Numbered from the stretch's first letter, positions 25,127 to 33,663 are shown. The stretch: DNA of 60,422 bases from a bacterium 1xD8-48 (GCA_009917455.1 QZDS01000031.1:1-60422); one strand, 5' to 3'. Numbers and translations: made by a program. Notes: generated from the letters alone by a model not told the origin.

Positions 25127-27676
25127 ATGCACCTAGTTAGAATTGATTCACCGGATGTACAGGCATTTGAAACGGAGCATATTGCCGCCGTCAGAAAGGT
25201 GGCGCCGGAATGTATGGTGCTTCTCAAAAATGACGGCACTCTGCCTCTTTCAGGAGCCGGAAAGATAGCTCTTTACGGAAGTGGAGCAAGAAGAACCATC
25301 AAAGGAGGAACCGGCTCGGGGGACGTTAACGTGCGCCACTTTGTCAATGTGGAAGAGGGGCTTGAAAATGCCGGCTTTGAAATTACCACTAAGGCATGGC
25401 TTGACGGCTACGATAAGATAGTGACAGACGCAAAAGCGGCATTTTACGGCGCTATCCGCAAGGAAGCCGAGGCAGCGGGAGCAAAGGGAATGCAGATGAT
25501 GCTGTTTGCCATGGGACGGATGTGCCCGGAACCGGAATACGAGCTTCCCTTAGACGGCGAAGGAGATACGGCGATTTATGTGCTGTCAAGAAATTCAGGC
25601 GAAGGCGCGGACCGCAAGCCGGAAGCGGGAGATATCAATTTAACGGAGACGGAAATCAGAGATATTCTTGCCCTGAATAAGAAATATGAGAAGTTTGTCC
25701 TTGTCCTTAACGTGGGCGGCATGATTGATTTAAAACCTGTGGAAGAGGTCTCCTCTATTCTGCTGATGGGACAGCTTGGAATGGCTACCGGGGACGCGCT
25801 GGCGGATGTGGTGCTGGGAAAAGCATACCCTTCGGGCAAGCTGACCATGACCTGGGCGCCGATTAAGGATTATGCCTCCACGGAAGGCTTTGGCGACCCC
25901 AATGATACATATTATAAGGAAGGCATCTATGTGGGCTACCGCTATTTTGACACCATCGGTTATACGCCGACCTATCCTTTCGGTTATGGCGTCGGATATA
26001 CGACCTTTACGGTAGAGCCCAAAAGCATGACGGCTGATGCGGAGAAGGTAACAGTGACCGCTACGGTCAGGAATACCGGCGATAAGGCCGGAAAGGAAGT
26101 TGTACAGGTATATTATTCCGCACCGGAGGGCAATCTTGACAAGCCTTATCAGGAGCTGGCAGGCTATGCAAAGACAAAGGAGCTTGCGCCCGGCGGGAGC
26201 GAGGATGTGACGGTCACCTTTGAGACGGAAAGCATGGCGTCCTACTGTGTGAAATGCGCGTCCTATGTGATGGAAAAGGGAACCTACTTTGTGCGCGTAG
26301 GGAACTGTTCCAGAAACACCCATATTGCCGGGGCGGTGGTTTTAGATGAGACAAAGGTAATAGAGAAGGATAAAAATATCTGCGGAGACAGCGGCTTTGA
26401 GGATTTGAAGCCGGAAAAGACGCCTTTTACCTATGAGGGCGAGGAACAGGAAAAGGAAAATGCCGTAAGAATCGAGATTAAGGCGGCAGACCTGGCGGTA
26501 AAAGAAGTGTCCTATCAGGAGGTACCGGCGGAAATTCCGGCAGGGCCTTCCGTAAAATGGGACGAGGTGGTAAGCGGAAGCAAATCTCTGGATGAATTTG
26601 TGGCGGGATTAACGGACGAGCAGATGGCTTATCTGTGCATCGGCGCGTACAAGGATGCAGAGGATATGATGGAGGTTATCGGCAACGCCTCCAGCGGCGT
26701 TGCCGGCGCGGCCGGAGAGACCACAAGGCAGCTTAAGGATTTGGGTACTCCCGCGCTGGTAATGGCCGACGGCCCTGCCGGGCTCCGTCTGTCCCCGACC
26801 TACAAGTATGTGAACGGAGAAGCAAAGTCCACGTCCTCAAGCCTTGCCGGAGATACGGCGGCCATGCTGACGCCGGAAGAACTTAAGGCAATGGCGGAAG
26901 CGGCTGAAAACCAGAGCGAAGAAATGAAAGCGGCGCCCACCTATTATCAGTACTGCGTGGCGATTCCCATCGGAACAGGCCTTGCACAGTCCTGGAACGA
27001 CGAGCTGGTAAGAAGCTGCGGCGATTTGGTGGGAGAAGAAATGGAAATGTTCGGAACCCATCTGTGGCTGGCCCCGGCAATGAATATTTACCGTTCTCCT
27101 CTGTGCGGACGTAATTTCGAGTATTATTCGGAGGACCCCGTGCTTAGCGGCTGTATTGCGGCGGATATCACGGACGGCGTACAAAAGCATGAAGGTTGTG
27201 CAACCACCATCAAGCACTATGCCTGCAACAATCAGGAAACCAACCGTTATTTCTCCAACAGCAATGTAGGGGAGAGGGCGTTGCGCGAGATTTATCTGAA
27301 AGGCTTTGAAATCTGTATCAAAAAGTCTCAGCCGCACTTTATTATGACCTCCTACAACCTGATTAACGGCGAGCACGCCTGCAACTCCAAGGATGTCCAG
27401 ACCTATACGCTGCGTGACGAGTGGGGCTTTAAGGGCGTTGTCATGACCGACTGGCTGGTAACGGGCGGTATGGGACCGAAGGGAGAAAAATGGCCCTGCG
27501 CTTCCGCGGCGGGCAATGTGAAGGCCGGTAACGATATCACCATGCCCGGTATTCCTTCCGATAAGAAAGATATCCTCGAGGCGCTTACGAACACTGAGCA
27601 CCCTTACGCGCTCAGTAAGGCAGAATTGCAGCTTGCCGCAAAGCGCGTGCTCGGCATGATTTTGAAGCTGGCGTAA
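25127..27676 (+). CDS. GH3 beta-glucosidase with reversed domain order
   Basis: This is an 849-residue cytoplasmic enzyme with no signal peptide. The usual GH3 order is turned around. Residues about 10-290 are the (alpha/beta) sandwich domain that normally comes second (VRKVAPECMVLLKNDGTLPL). A fibronectin-III-like domain follows (VTVTATVRNTGDKAGKEVVQ, to about 400). The TIM-barrel domain is last (about 480-849), with ADGPAGLR, IKHYACNNQE and the nucleophile Asp775 in VMTDW. Reversed GH3 enzymes are known from Ruminococcus albus and Butyrivibrio fibrisolvens. Substrates are likely beta-glucosides from plant fibre or glycosides. The gene stands alone between an extended -10 promoter and a terminator. 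Confidence 0.92.
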   Translation: MHLVRIDSPDVQAFETEHIAAVRKVAPECMVLLKNDGTLPLSGAGKIALYGSGARRTIKGGTGSGDVNVRHFVNVEEGLENAGFEITTKAWLDGYDKIVTDAKAAFYGAIRKEAEAAGAKGMQMMLFAMGRMCPEPEYELPLDGEGDTAIYVLSRNSGEGADRKPEAGDINLTETEIRDILALNKKYEKFVLVLNVGGMIDLKPVEEVSSILLMGQLGMATGDALADVVLGKAYPSGKLTMTWAPIKDYASTEGFGDPNDTYYKEGIYVGYRYFDTIGYTPTYPFGYGVGYTTFTVEPKSMTADAEKVTVTATVRNTGDKAGKEVVQVYYSAPEGNLDKPYQELAGYAKTKELAPGGSEDVTVTFETESMASYCVKCASYVMEKGTYFVRVGNCSRNTHIAGAVVLDETKVIEKDKNICGDSGFEDLKPEKTPFTYEGEEQEKENAVRIEIKAADLAVKEVSYQEVPAEIPAGPSVKWDEVVSGSKSLDEFVAGLTDEQMAYLCIGAYKDAEDMMEVIGNASSGVAGAAGETTRQLKDLGTPALVMADGPAGLRLSPTYKYVNGEAKSTSSSLAGDTAAMLTPEELKAMAEAAENQSEEMKAAPTYYQYCVAIPIGTGLAQSWNDELVRSCGDLVGEEMEMFGTHLWLAPAMNIYRSPLCGRNFEYYSEDPVLSGCIAADITDGVQKHEGCATTIKHYACNNQETNRYFSNSNVGERALREIYLKGFEICIKKSQPHFIMTSYNLINGEHACNSKDVQTYTLRDEWGFKGVVMTDWLVTGGMGPKGEKWPCASAAGNVKAGNDITMPGIPSDKKDILEALTNTEHPYALSKAELQLAAKRVLGMILKLA

Positions 27677-27732
27677 AGCTTCGGGCAACGGACGCCGGTT
27701 TTTGGAAAAACAGGCGGAATAAACAAAATTTT

Positions 27733-27775
27733 AAGATGCAGGGTTCTGTGAAATATCAGGACTTTGCATCTTTTT
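27733..27775 (+). terminator. Terminator after the GH3 gene
   Basis: AAGATGCA (27733-27740) pairs with TGCATCTT (27765-27772), with a further inner TTCTG/CAGGA pairing, followed by TTTTT. The next 150 bp are very AT-rich and include a small palindrome (CGTTTG-TTA-CAAACG near 27805-27819). Confidence 0.8.
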
Positions 27776-27892
27776 ATATACACGGAAGCGCGCGGCGGAT
27801 GACCGCGTTTGTTACAAACGTGGTATCTTTGGAGCTATATTTGATATATTTTTTTTGAAAATGGAATAAAAAATATAGAAAAAGAAAAAATA

Positions 27893-27921
27893 TTGAAAAA
27901 AAGGTAAGTATATGATAGACT
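27893..27921 (+). promoter_or_regulatory. Promoter of the ATPase-TOPRIM pair
   Basis: TTGAAA (27893-27898) and TAGACT (27916-27921) are 17 bp apart, 24 bp before the ATPase start, in an AT-rich stretch with no gene. Confidence 0.5.
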
Positions 27922-27944
27922 GAAATTCTATGGAGGGAAAATTT

Positions 27945-29327
27945 ATGGGAAGCATCGTACGGCTGGCGGCACTGGAAATTACCAATATCAAAAATGTCAG
28001 AAACGGGCGGATTGTCATGCCGAACGCCAATCAGAAGCAATTATCTTATAAAAAGGCAGAGGTGCTGGGACTGTACGGGCAAAACGGTTCCGGAAAAACT
28101 GCGGTTATTGATGCACTGGATATTTTGCAGAGAGTTATGATTGGGTTTACCCTTGAAGGTGAAATCGCCGGTTATATTGGTGCGGACTGCCGTCAGTCAG
28201 AGATTGGAGCTGATTTCAATATTTTCTCTGAGGAAGCCATATATGAGGTACATTATGATGTTTTGCTGCAAAAAAATGAAAAAGGTGTCGAAATTGCCCG
28301 GGAAACTTTGAGCAGCGCAGTGAATGAAGGAGAATCCAGAAGCAATAAAACGGTATTCATGGATTATCAACGTCTGGAAAAAGGAATTGTTTTTTCGCCG
28401 GCGAAGCGGTTTGCAGAGGTGACAGAGGCAGATAAGGAAAACAGGACTGACCTTATCGTTGCAAGAAAGATAGCGGAGAAGAGCAACTGCTCCTATATTT
28501 TCGGAGAAAGCAGCCGGGAGATTTTCGGCCGGAATTATGAGAATAATTTCAGGCACTGTTCAAATGTAATCAGGTCATTGTTTAACTTTGCGTTGAAGGA
28601 TTTATTTGTAATCAGCAATATGCATTCCGGCATGATTTCCGCCAATTTTTTTCTTCCGCTGACATTTAAAAAAGAGCGCGAGGGAGGGGGGATGAAGGGA
28701 GATTTGACGATTCCCTTTAATGAGCCTGTCGTTGTAGAGGAAGATAGAAAAAATCTCATGGAAGAGATTATTTCACAGATTAATATAGTTCTGGTTACAA
28801 TTATTCCGGGAATGGAGTTAAGAATTTATAACTATGGAAGGCAGCTGACGGATTCCGGACAGGAGGGATATAGAGTAGAACTTGTCTCTTTGCGGGAGAA
28901 TATGTCTCCGATACCGATTCGTATGGAATCCAACGGAATTATTAAAATTATTTCTATTCTGCATGCCTTGATTCAGGCGTTCGCAAATCCCTCCATTTGT
29001 CTTGCGATAGATGAGCTGGACGCCGGAGTTTTCGAATATTTGCTTGGCGAGCTTTTAGATATTTTTAATAAAAGCGCTAAGGGGCAGATGATATTTACCT
29101 CTCATAATCTGCGCGCCCTGGAAATGCTTGATAAAGACAGTGTCATGTTTTCCACAACAAATCCGGATAGAAGATATATACGTATGAAGAACGTCAAAAC
29201 GTCAAATAATTTGCGAGACACATATCTAAGAGGGATTACTTTGGGGGGACAGGATGAAGTGATTTATGAGGAAACAGACAGTTTAAAAATTGCACGTGCG
29301 TTCAGAAAGGCAGGCAGGCGGATATAA
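27945..29327 (+). CDS. ABC/OLD-class AAA ATPase of a putative defence pair
   Basis: ATG 27945 follows GGAGGG; the in-frame ATG at 27930 lies upstream of that site. The 460-residue protein has Walker A GQNGSGKT (residues 45-52) near the N-terminus, then a long helical insertion. A degenerate signature ESNGIIK lies at about residue 328, Walker B LAIDELDAG near 350, and a switch His in FTSHNLRALE near 384. This is the split-core layout of SMC/OLD-like ATPases (AAA_15/AAA_21), found in AbiL (AbiLi), PARIS (AriA), RloA-like and Gabija-like defence proteins. The next gene, one base on, encodes a TOPRIM-like protein, matching those two-gene systems. Exact family unknown. The region is lower in GC than the genes on either side, suggesting transfer. 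Confidence 0.75.
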   Translation: MGSIVRLAALEITNIKNVRNGRIVMPNANQKQLSYKKAEVLGLYGQNGSGKTAVIDALDILQRVMIGFTLEGEIAGYIGADCRQSEIGADFNIFSEEAIYEVHYDVLLQKNEKGVEIARETLSSAVNEGESRSNKTVFMDYQRLEKGIVFSPAKRFAEVTEADKENRTDLIVARKIAEKSNCSYIFGESSREIFGRNYENNFRHCSNVIRSLFNFALKDLFVISNMHSGMISANFFLPLTFKKEREGGGMKGDLTIPFNEPVVVEEDRKNLMEEIISQINIVLVTIIPGMELRIYNYGRQLTDSGQEGYRVELVSLRENMSPIPIRMESNGIIKIISILHALIQAFANPSICLAIDELDAGVFEYLLGELLDIFNKSAKGQMIFTSHNLRALEMLDKDSVMFSTTNPDRRYIRMKNVKTSNNLRDTYLRGITLGGQDEVIYEETDSLKIARAFRKAGRRI

Positions 29328-29328
29328 T

Positions 29329-30003
29329 ATGAAAGAAAAGAAGGTGGTTGCGTTTATAGTGGAGGGACCGAGCGATGAAGCGGCAATAGGCTCCCTTATG
29401 AAGGAATATTTTTCAGATAACGAAGTACAGTTTGTTGTTGTACATGGCGATATTACACTGAAAAACTATGCTTCTGCCGACAATATAAAGAGCAAAATTA
29501 ATGAGCTGATAGAATGTGTAAAGAACAGATATCGATATCATCAGGATGATTTTATAGGTATTATTCATATCGTTGATACCGACGGGGTATATATTGCCGA
29601 TACAGATATAAGAGCGGCAGATGTAGAGAAGGTCAGATATTGTGAGGATTATATCGAGACAAAGAATGTAAATGCAATTATTGAAAGAAACAAACAAAAA
29701 GGGGATATTTTATTTAAGCTCAGAAAAACAGGAAAAATTAAAGGGATACCCTACAAAATATATTTTAATTCCTGTAATCTGGAGCATGTGCTATATGGGG
29801 AACTGAAAGATTTTACAGATGAAGAAAAGCAGATGCTGTCCGATGATTTTGCAGACAAATATGAAGGAAAGATAAATGAATTTATAGAGTTCCTTTCGGG
29901 TTCCGCGGTTGCGGTACATGGTACTTATCAAAAAACCTGGGATTTCCTTGAAAAGGAAAGGAATTCTCTGAAAAGACATACCAATATGCATCTGATGTTT
30001 TGA
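29329..30003 (+). CDS. TOPRIM-like effector protein of a putative defence pair
   Basis: This is a 224-residue protein starting one base after the ATPase stop. The N-terminus reads VVAFIVEGPSDEAAI with Glu12 as the first TOPRIM acid; IIHIVDTDG provides the paired acids Asp83 and Asp85. The C-terminal half is charged and largely helical. ATPase plus TOPRIM protein is the core of PARIS (AriB, DUF4435), AbiL (AbiLii, RloB-like) and OLD-like anti-phage systems, where the TOPRIM partner is the toxic nuclease released or activated by the ATPase. Which family this belongs to is not clear from reading alone. It is followed directly by a strong terminator. Confidence 0.65.
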   Translation: MKEKKVVAFIVEGPSDEAAIGSLMKEYFSDNEVQFVVVHGDITLKNYASADNIKSKINELIECVKNRYRYHQDDFIGIIHIVDTDGVYIADTDIRAADVEKVRYCEDYIETKNVNAIIERNKQKGDILFKLRKTGKIKGIPYKIYFNSCNLEHVLYGELKDFTDEEKQMLSDDFADKYEGKINEFIEFLSGSAVAVHGTYQKTWDFLEKERNSLKRHTNMHLMF

Positions 30004-30047
30004 AAATCTTCGAAGCCAGTTTAATTCTGGCGGCGAAGATTTTTTAT
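30003..30047 (+). terminator. Strong terminator after the ATPase-TOPRIM pair
   Basis: AAAATCTTCG (30003-30012) pairs with CGAAGATTTT (30034-30043), with an inner GCCAG/CTGGC helix and a T-rich tail. It overlaps the stop codon of the TOPRIM gene and closes the cassette. Confidence 0.88.
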
Positions 30048-30060
30048 TTCTGAAAGAGGA

Positions 30061-30132
30061 CAATAACTCGCAGCTTTGCTGAGGTGTAAGTTTGATGCCC
30101 CAATCAGCTTGCTGCGGGGTTGTTGATTATTG
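30061..30132. repeat. Structured intergenic element with two inner hairpins
   Basis: CAATAA at 30061-30066 and TTATTG at 30127-30132 are complementary ends. Inside are CAGC-TTT-GCTG and CCCC-AAT-CAGC-TT-GCTG-C-GGGG. The layout resembles a small MITE-like or structured intergenic repeat, but copy number elsewhere cannot be seen from this window. Confidence 0.4.
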
Positions 30133-30148
30133 CAAGGGGCAGACATTC

Positions 30149-30222
30149 CGTCGAATTCTGCGATAAATGAAGGGGTATAGGACAACGTTTTGACAAATTA
30201 TGAAAGGGTTAATGTTTATAAT
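30149..30222 (+). promoter_or_regulatory. spoIIG-type promoter with Spo0A boxes
   Basis: A perfect TTGACA (30190-30195) and perfect TATAAT (30217-30222) are separated by 21 bp, too far for normal sigma-A use. In B. subtilis the spoIIG promoter has the same oddity (22 bp) and needs Spo0A. Here TTTGACAAA overlaps the -35, one mismatch from a reversed 0A box (TTCGACAAA), and CGTCGAA at 30149-30155 is a near 0A box upstream. The arrangement points to Spo0A-activated transcription of spoIIGA-sigE. Confidence 0.75.
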
Positions 30223-30239
30223 AAACAGGTACATGAGGA

Positions 30240-31067
30240 ATGGAGGTGAAGGGCTGCGGAGTGCAACTACAGGGTATCATTTATATTGACAGCATATTTG
30301 CGCTGAACCTGGTTATGGATTTATACCTGCTATTGCTCACAGCAAAAGCGCTTGGAAAGACGGTCAGCTATCTGAGAATTTTTGCCGGAAGCATAACGGG
30401 GGCGGCCGGATATTGTCTGATACTTTGTGTGCCGGGAATTTCTTATATACTTAAGGTGCTGCTTGGAATGATTCCAATAGGAGGACTGATGATAAAAATA
30501 GCCTGCCGGACAAAAGGAATAAAAGAGCTGCTCCGGGCCATGGGATACCTCTTTACATTTTCCTTTATCATGGGAGGGTTCATAATCTTTCTTAAGGGGA
30601 AAAGCAGGTTTTTTGCAGACATGAATACAGCGGTTATCCCTGCGGGGCTGGGGTTTGCCGGTTTCGTCCTCTGCCGGAAGCTGACCAAAGTATGGCGAAA
30701 AAAGAAAAGCAGCCATTTCTGCCAGGTGGTTTTTCAGGGGGACGAGGGATATGTGGAGGTCTCGGCGCTCATTGACACAGGGAACGGACTGGTGGAACCT
30801 TTCAGCAAAAAGCCGGTGGCGATACTGGATGCGGATAAGTGGGAGGGGATGAAAAAATGGATGAAGCCTGAAAAGTATAAGGTCATCCCCTATCACAGCA
30901 TCGGTAAGGACAAAGGCATCATGGAGGGATACGAGATAGATACCATGAGGGTAAAGGGAAATGACGGTGAAAAACAGTATGATAAGGTAGTTGTAACGGT
31001 TTTTAAGGGAAAGGTATCCGGAGACGGCAGCTATCAGATGATTCTGCCGCCGGAATTATCAATATAG
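30240..31067 (+). CDS. spoIIGA: Sporulation sigma-E processing peptidase SpoIIGA
   Basis: This is a membrane-embedded aspartic protease that removes the pro-sequence of sigma-E in the mother cell. The roughly 275-residue product has five N-terminal membrane spans (about residues 10-145) and a cytoplasmic protease domain. The active-site motif is ALIDTGNGL with the catalytic Asp near residue 182, and the end is SYQMILPPELSI. The exact start is uncertain: ATG 30240 is used here, and GTG 30261 would follow GGAGGTG at a longer distance. The gene is followed 42 bp later by its substrate gene sigE, as in other spore formers. Confidence 0.93.
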   Translation: MEVKGCGVQLQGIIYIDSIFALNLVMDLYLLLLTAKALGKTVSYLRIFAGSITGAAGYCLILCVPGISYILKVLLGMIPIGGLMIKIACRTKGIKELLRAMGYLFTFSFIMGGFIIFLKGKSRFFADMNTAVIPAGLGFAGFVLCRKLTKVWRKKKSSHFCQVVFQGDEGYVEVSALIDTGNGLVEPFSKKPVAILDADKWEGMKKWMKPEKYKVIPYHSIGKDKGIMEGYEIDTMRVKGNDGEKQYDKVVVTVFKGKVSGDGSYQMILPPELSI

Positions 31068-31109
31068 AATCTGCAGAATCTGCGGAACTTATAACAGGAG
31101 GACTTAAGA

Positions 31110-31853
31110 ATGGTTTTTAAGGTAGCAATTCCCGGGAAGCTTCAGTTCAAGCTTTACCGCAGGGAGCCTAATTTTTTACTTACAAGGCAGGGAGACGTTC
31201 ATTACATAGGAGGCTCAGAGGTGCTTCCGCCGCCCCTTGAGCTGGAAAAGGAAAACGCGGTTATCAGCGATTTGGGAACGGAATATGAGGATGAGGCCAA
31301 GTCGATTTTAATCGAGCATAATCTCCGTCTGGTGGTATATATTGCCAGAAAATTTGACAATACCGGAGTGGGTGTGGAGGATTTGATTTCCATCGGGACG
31401 ATTGGGCTGATTAAATCCATCAATACCTTTAATCCCGGTAAAAATATCAAGCTGGCAACCTATGCTTCCAGATGCATTGAAAATGAAATTTTAATGTACC
31501 TGAGAAGAAATAACAAGACCAGGATGGAGGTTTCCATTGACGAGCCACTGAACGTGGACTGGGACGGGAACGAGCTTTTGCTCTCCGATATTCTGGGAAC
31601 GGACGAGGACGTGATTTACAAGGACATTGAAACCGAGGTGGAACGCAAGCTCCTGCTCAAAGCCATCGACAAATTAAGCGACAGGGAAAAGACGATTGTG
31701 AAGCTGCGGTTCGGACTTGGCACGCCCGACGGACAGGAGATGACCCAGAAGGAGGTGGCGGAGCTTCTTGGCATCTCACAGTCCTATATTTCAAGGCTGG
31801 AAAAAAAGATTATGAAGAGACTGAAAAAGGAACTGCTGCGGGAAAGCTACTAA
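31110..31853 (+). CDS. sigE: RNA polymerase sporulation sigma factor SigE (pro-sigma-E)
   Basis: This is the early mother-cell sigma factor. The 247-residue product has an N-terminal pro-sequence (about residues 1-30, basic and hydrophobic), then region 2 ([30 protein letters not shown] with the core-binding loop) and regions 3-4 ending in the helix-turn-helix [21 protein letters not shown]. The start follows ACAGGAGG. Processing by SpoIIGA from the preceding gene is expected. Confidence 0.97.
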   Translation: MVFKVAIPGKLQFKLYRREPNFLLTRQGDVHYIGGSEVLPPPLELEKENAVISDLGTEYEDEAKSILIEHNLRLVVYIARKFDNTGVGVEDLISIGTIGLIKSINTFNPGKNIKLATYASRCIENEILMYLRRNNKTRMEVSIDEPLNVDWDGNELLLSDILGTDEDVIYKDIETEVERKLLLKAIDKLSDREKTIVKLRFGLGTPDGQEMTQKEVAELLGISQSYISRLEKKIMKRLKKELLRESY

Positions 31854-31862
31854 AGCTTTCCC
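31840..31862. terminator. Hairpin between converging sigE and ymxH
   Basis: GGGAAAGC (31840-31847) pairs with GCTTTCCC (31855-31862) around a seven-base loop that contains the sigE stop. There is no clear T-run, so it may be a weak bidirectional terminator. Confidence 0.4.
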
Positions 31863-31864
31863 TG

Positions 31865-32098
31865 TCAGCATTTGATGTCTACAATAATGATATCAGGACC
31901 AATTTGTTTGATATCCCGGTAGGGAATGCAGATGTCCGGTTCACTGCACAGAAGATTCCAGAATTTATTGCTTCCGGGAATAAAAACCTTGCAGATTTGC
32001 CCGCTGCACTGGTCAAATTCCAGGTCGGAAATTCTTCCAAGCTTTCTGCAATCCCGCATGTTGATTACGTCTTTACTTTTCAGTTCGGAAAAAAGCAT
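31865..32098 (-). CDS. ymxH: YlmC/YmxH family sporulation protein
   Basis: This is a 77-residue PRC-barrel protein: MLFSELKSKDVINMRDCRKLGR, then ISDLEFDQCSGQICKVFIPG and a final PDIIIVDIKC. Small YlmC/YmxH proteins are conserved in spore formers and usually lie next to sigE/sigG. Their molecular role is not settled. It reads against the two sigma genes, in the gap between them. The ribosome site is modest (AAAGG). Confidence 0.88.
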   Translation of the reverse strand: MLFSELKSKDVINMRDCRKLGRISDLEFDQCSGQICKVFIPGSNKFWNLLCSEPDICIPYRDIKQIGPDIIIVDIKC

Positions 32099-32233
32099 AT
32101 CGGAGCCTTTCTTTCAGGGGTATGATTTATTTTATGCCCGGGATTGAAAAAGGTGTCTCCATGAATAATTTTCCTCCAAATGGAGAATCATCTATACAGG
32201 ATAATGATTCACGAAGCAGGAGGAAAACAGGAT

Positions 32234-33013
32234 ATGGCTCAGGGAAAGGTTGAGATATGCGGAGTAAACACGGCGAAGCTGCCGCTGCTTAAAGCGGACG
32301 AAAAGGAAAAGCTTTTTGCACAGATAGAATCAGGAGACCAGGAAGCCCGCCAGAAATATATTGAGGGCAATCTGCGGCTGGTCCTGAGTGTGATTAAGCG
32401 TTTTTCGTCCAGCAATGAAAATGTGGACGACCTTTTTCAGATTGGATGTATCGGTCTGATTAAAGCAATCGACAATTTTGACTCTTCTCTTAATGTAAAG
32501 TTCAGCACCTATGCGGTACCTATGATTATCGGAGAAATAAGAAGGTTTTTGCGCGATAATAATGCAATCAGGGTGAGCCGTTCTCTGAAGGATACTGCCT
32601 ATAAAGCGATTTATGCCAGGGAAAACCTGATGAAGCAGAGTATGAAGGAGCCTACGCTCAATGAAATTTCCGAGGAAATTGGCATTTCCAAGGAAGACAT
32701 TGTATACGCCCTGGACGCCATTCAAAATCCCATGAGCCTGTACGAGCCTGTTTTTACCGATGGCGGAGACGCTTTATATGTGATGGATCAAATCAGCGAC
32801 AAGAAGAACAAAGAGGAAAACTGGGTGGAACACCTCTCCTTAAGCGAAGCCATGAAACGGCTCGGACAAAGAGAAAGGGAAATTATCAGCCTGCGTTTTT
32901 TTGAGGGAAAGACACAGATGGAGGTGGCGGACAGCATCGGAATATCCCAGGCGCAGGTATCCAGACTTGAAAAAAATGCGCTCAAAGCCATGAAGAATTA
33001 TCTGACGGCTTAA
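32234..33013 (+). CDS. sigG: RNA polymerase sporulation sigma factor SigG
   Basis: This is the late forespore sigma factor. The product of 259 residues begins MAQGKVEICGVNTAKLPLLK, matching the N-terminus of SigG; ATG 32234 follows AGGAGGAAAACAGGAT, and the longer in-frame reading upstream has no match. Region 2 (NLRLVLSVIKRF, DDLFQIGCIGLIKAIDNFD), region 2.4 (FSTYAVPMIIGEIRRFLRDNN) and the final helix-turn-helix (TQMEVADSIGISQAQVSRLEK) are intact. Sigma-F control is expected, but I found no convincing sigma-F promoter. GCATA at 32095-32099 with a G-rich element about 17 bp on is the nearest candidate. Confidence 0.97.
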   Translation: MAQGKVEICGVNTAKLPLLKADEKEKLFAQIESGDQEARQKYIEGNLRLVLSVIKRFSSSNENVDDLFQIGCIGLIKAIDNFDSSLNVKFSTYAVPMIIGEIRRFLRDNNAIRVSRSLKDTAYKAIYARENLMKQSMKEPTLNEISEEIGISKEDIVYALDAIQNPMSLYEPVFTDGGDALYVMDQISDKKNKEENWVEHLSLSEAMKRLGQREREIISLRFFEGKTQMEVADSIGISQAQVSRLEKNALKAMKNYLTA

Positions 33014-33026
33014 AAGGGAACGCTCG

Positions 33027-33055
33027 TTGACATAACCCTTAAGTCCGAATATAAT
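33027..33055 (+). promoter_or_regulatory. Consensus sigma-A promoter ahead of nrdR
   Basis: A perfect TTGACA (33027-33032) and perfect TATAAT (33050-33055) with 17-bp spacing lie 74 bp before nrdR. No clear NrdR box was seen. Confidence 0.85.
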
Positions 33056-33128
33056 AATATTGTTGCCAAATGTTCAGGCTTTTTGCCCGGCAGGGCCTTA
33101 AGTCTGCGGATTAACGGGGGAGAGCGAA

Positions 33129-33581
33129 ATGAAATGTCCGTTTTGCGGTCACGAAAATACCAGGGTGATTGATTCAAGACCGGCGGAGGATAATAATTCC
33201 ATCAGGCGCCGGAGAATTTGCGATGAATGCGACAAGCGTTTTACCACCTACGAGAAAGTGGAGACAATTCCGTTGATTGTTATCAAAAAGGATAACAACA
33301 GGGAAACCTTTGACAGGAGCAAGATTGAGGCGGGAGTTCTTCGGGCATGCCATAAGCGGCCTATCAGCGCCAGCCAGATTAAGCAGCTCGTGGACGAGGT
33401 GGAAACCGAGATTTTCAGCATGGAAGAAAAGGAAATTCCCAGCCGGGTGATTGGCGAGATTGTCATGAATAAGCTGAAAAATCTGGAGGCGGTGGCATAC
33501 GTGCGTTTTGCTTCCGTGTACAGGGAGTTTAAGGACGTCAATACATTCGTTGACGAGCTGAAGAAATTTTTGGACGCATAG
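33129..33581 (+). CDS. nrdR: Transcriptional repressor NrdR
   Basis: NrdR represses ribonucleotide reductase genes in response to dATP/ATP. The 150-residue product has the N-terminal zinc ribbon (CPFCGHENTRVIDSRP and CDECDKRFTTYE) and an ATP-cone domain (residues about 46-136, IPLIVIKKDNNRETFDRSKI). It is transcribed from a consensus promoter. No ribonucleotide reductase gene is in the window. Confidence 0.97.
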   Translation: MKCPFCGHENTRVIDSRPAEDNNSIRRRRICDECDKRFTTYEKVETIPLIVIKKDNNRETFDRSKIEAGVLRACHKRPISASQIKQLVDEVETEIFSMEEKEIPSRVIGEIVMNKLKNLEAVAYVRFASVYREFKDVNTFVDELKKFLDA

Positions 33582-33663
33582 AGGAACAAAGGGAAAAAAG
33601 CCTGCGCCTGCCCTGCATCTGAAGGTCTGGTGCGCGGGAAGCAGTCAGGAAATGGGGAAATTT

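Noticed and set aside
26837..27688. A 283-codon minus-strand frame opposite the GH3 gene
   Set aside because: It mirrors the catalytic domain on the plus strand, has no family-like motif and no ribosome site.
32095..32130. Sigma-F promoter for sigG (GCATA plus G-rich -10)
   Set aside because: The -10 match is poor and the spacing is longer than usual, so it is not listed as a feature.
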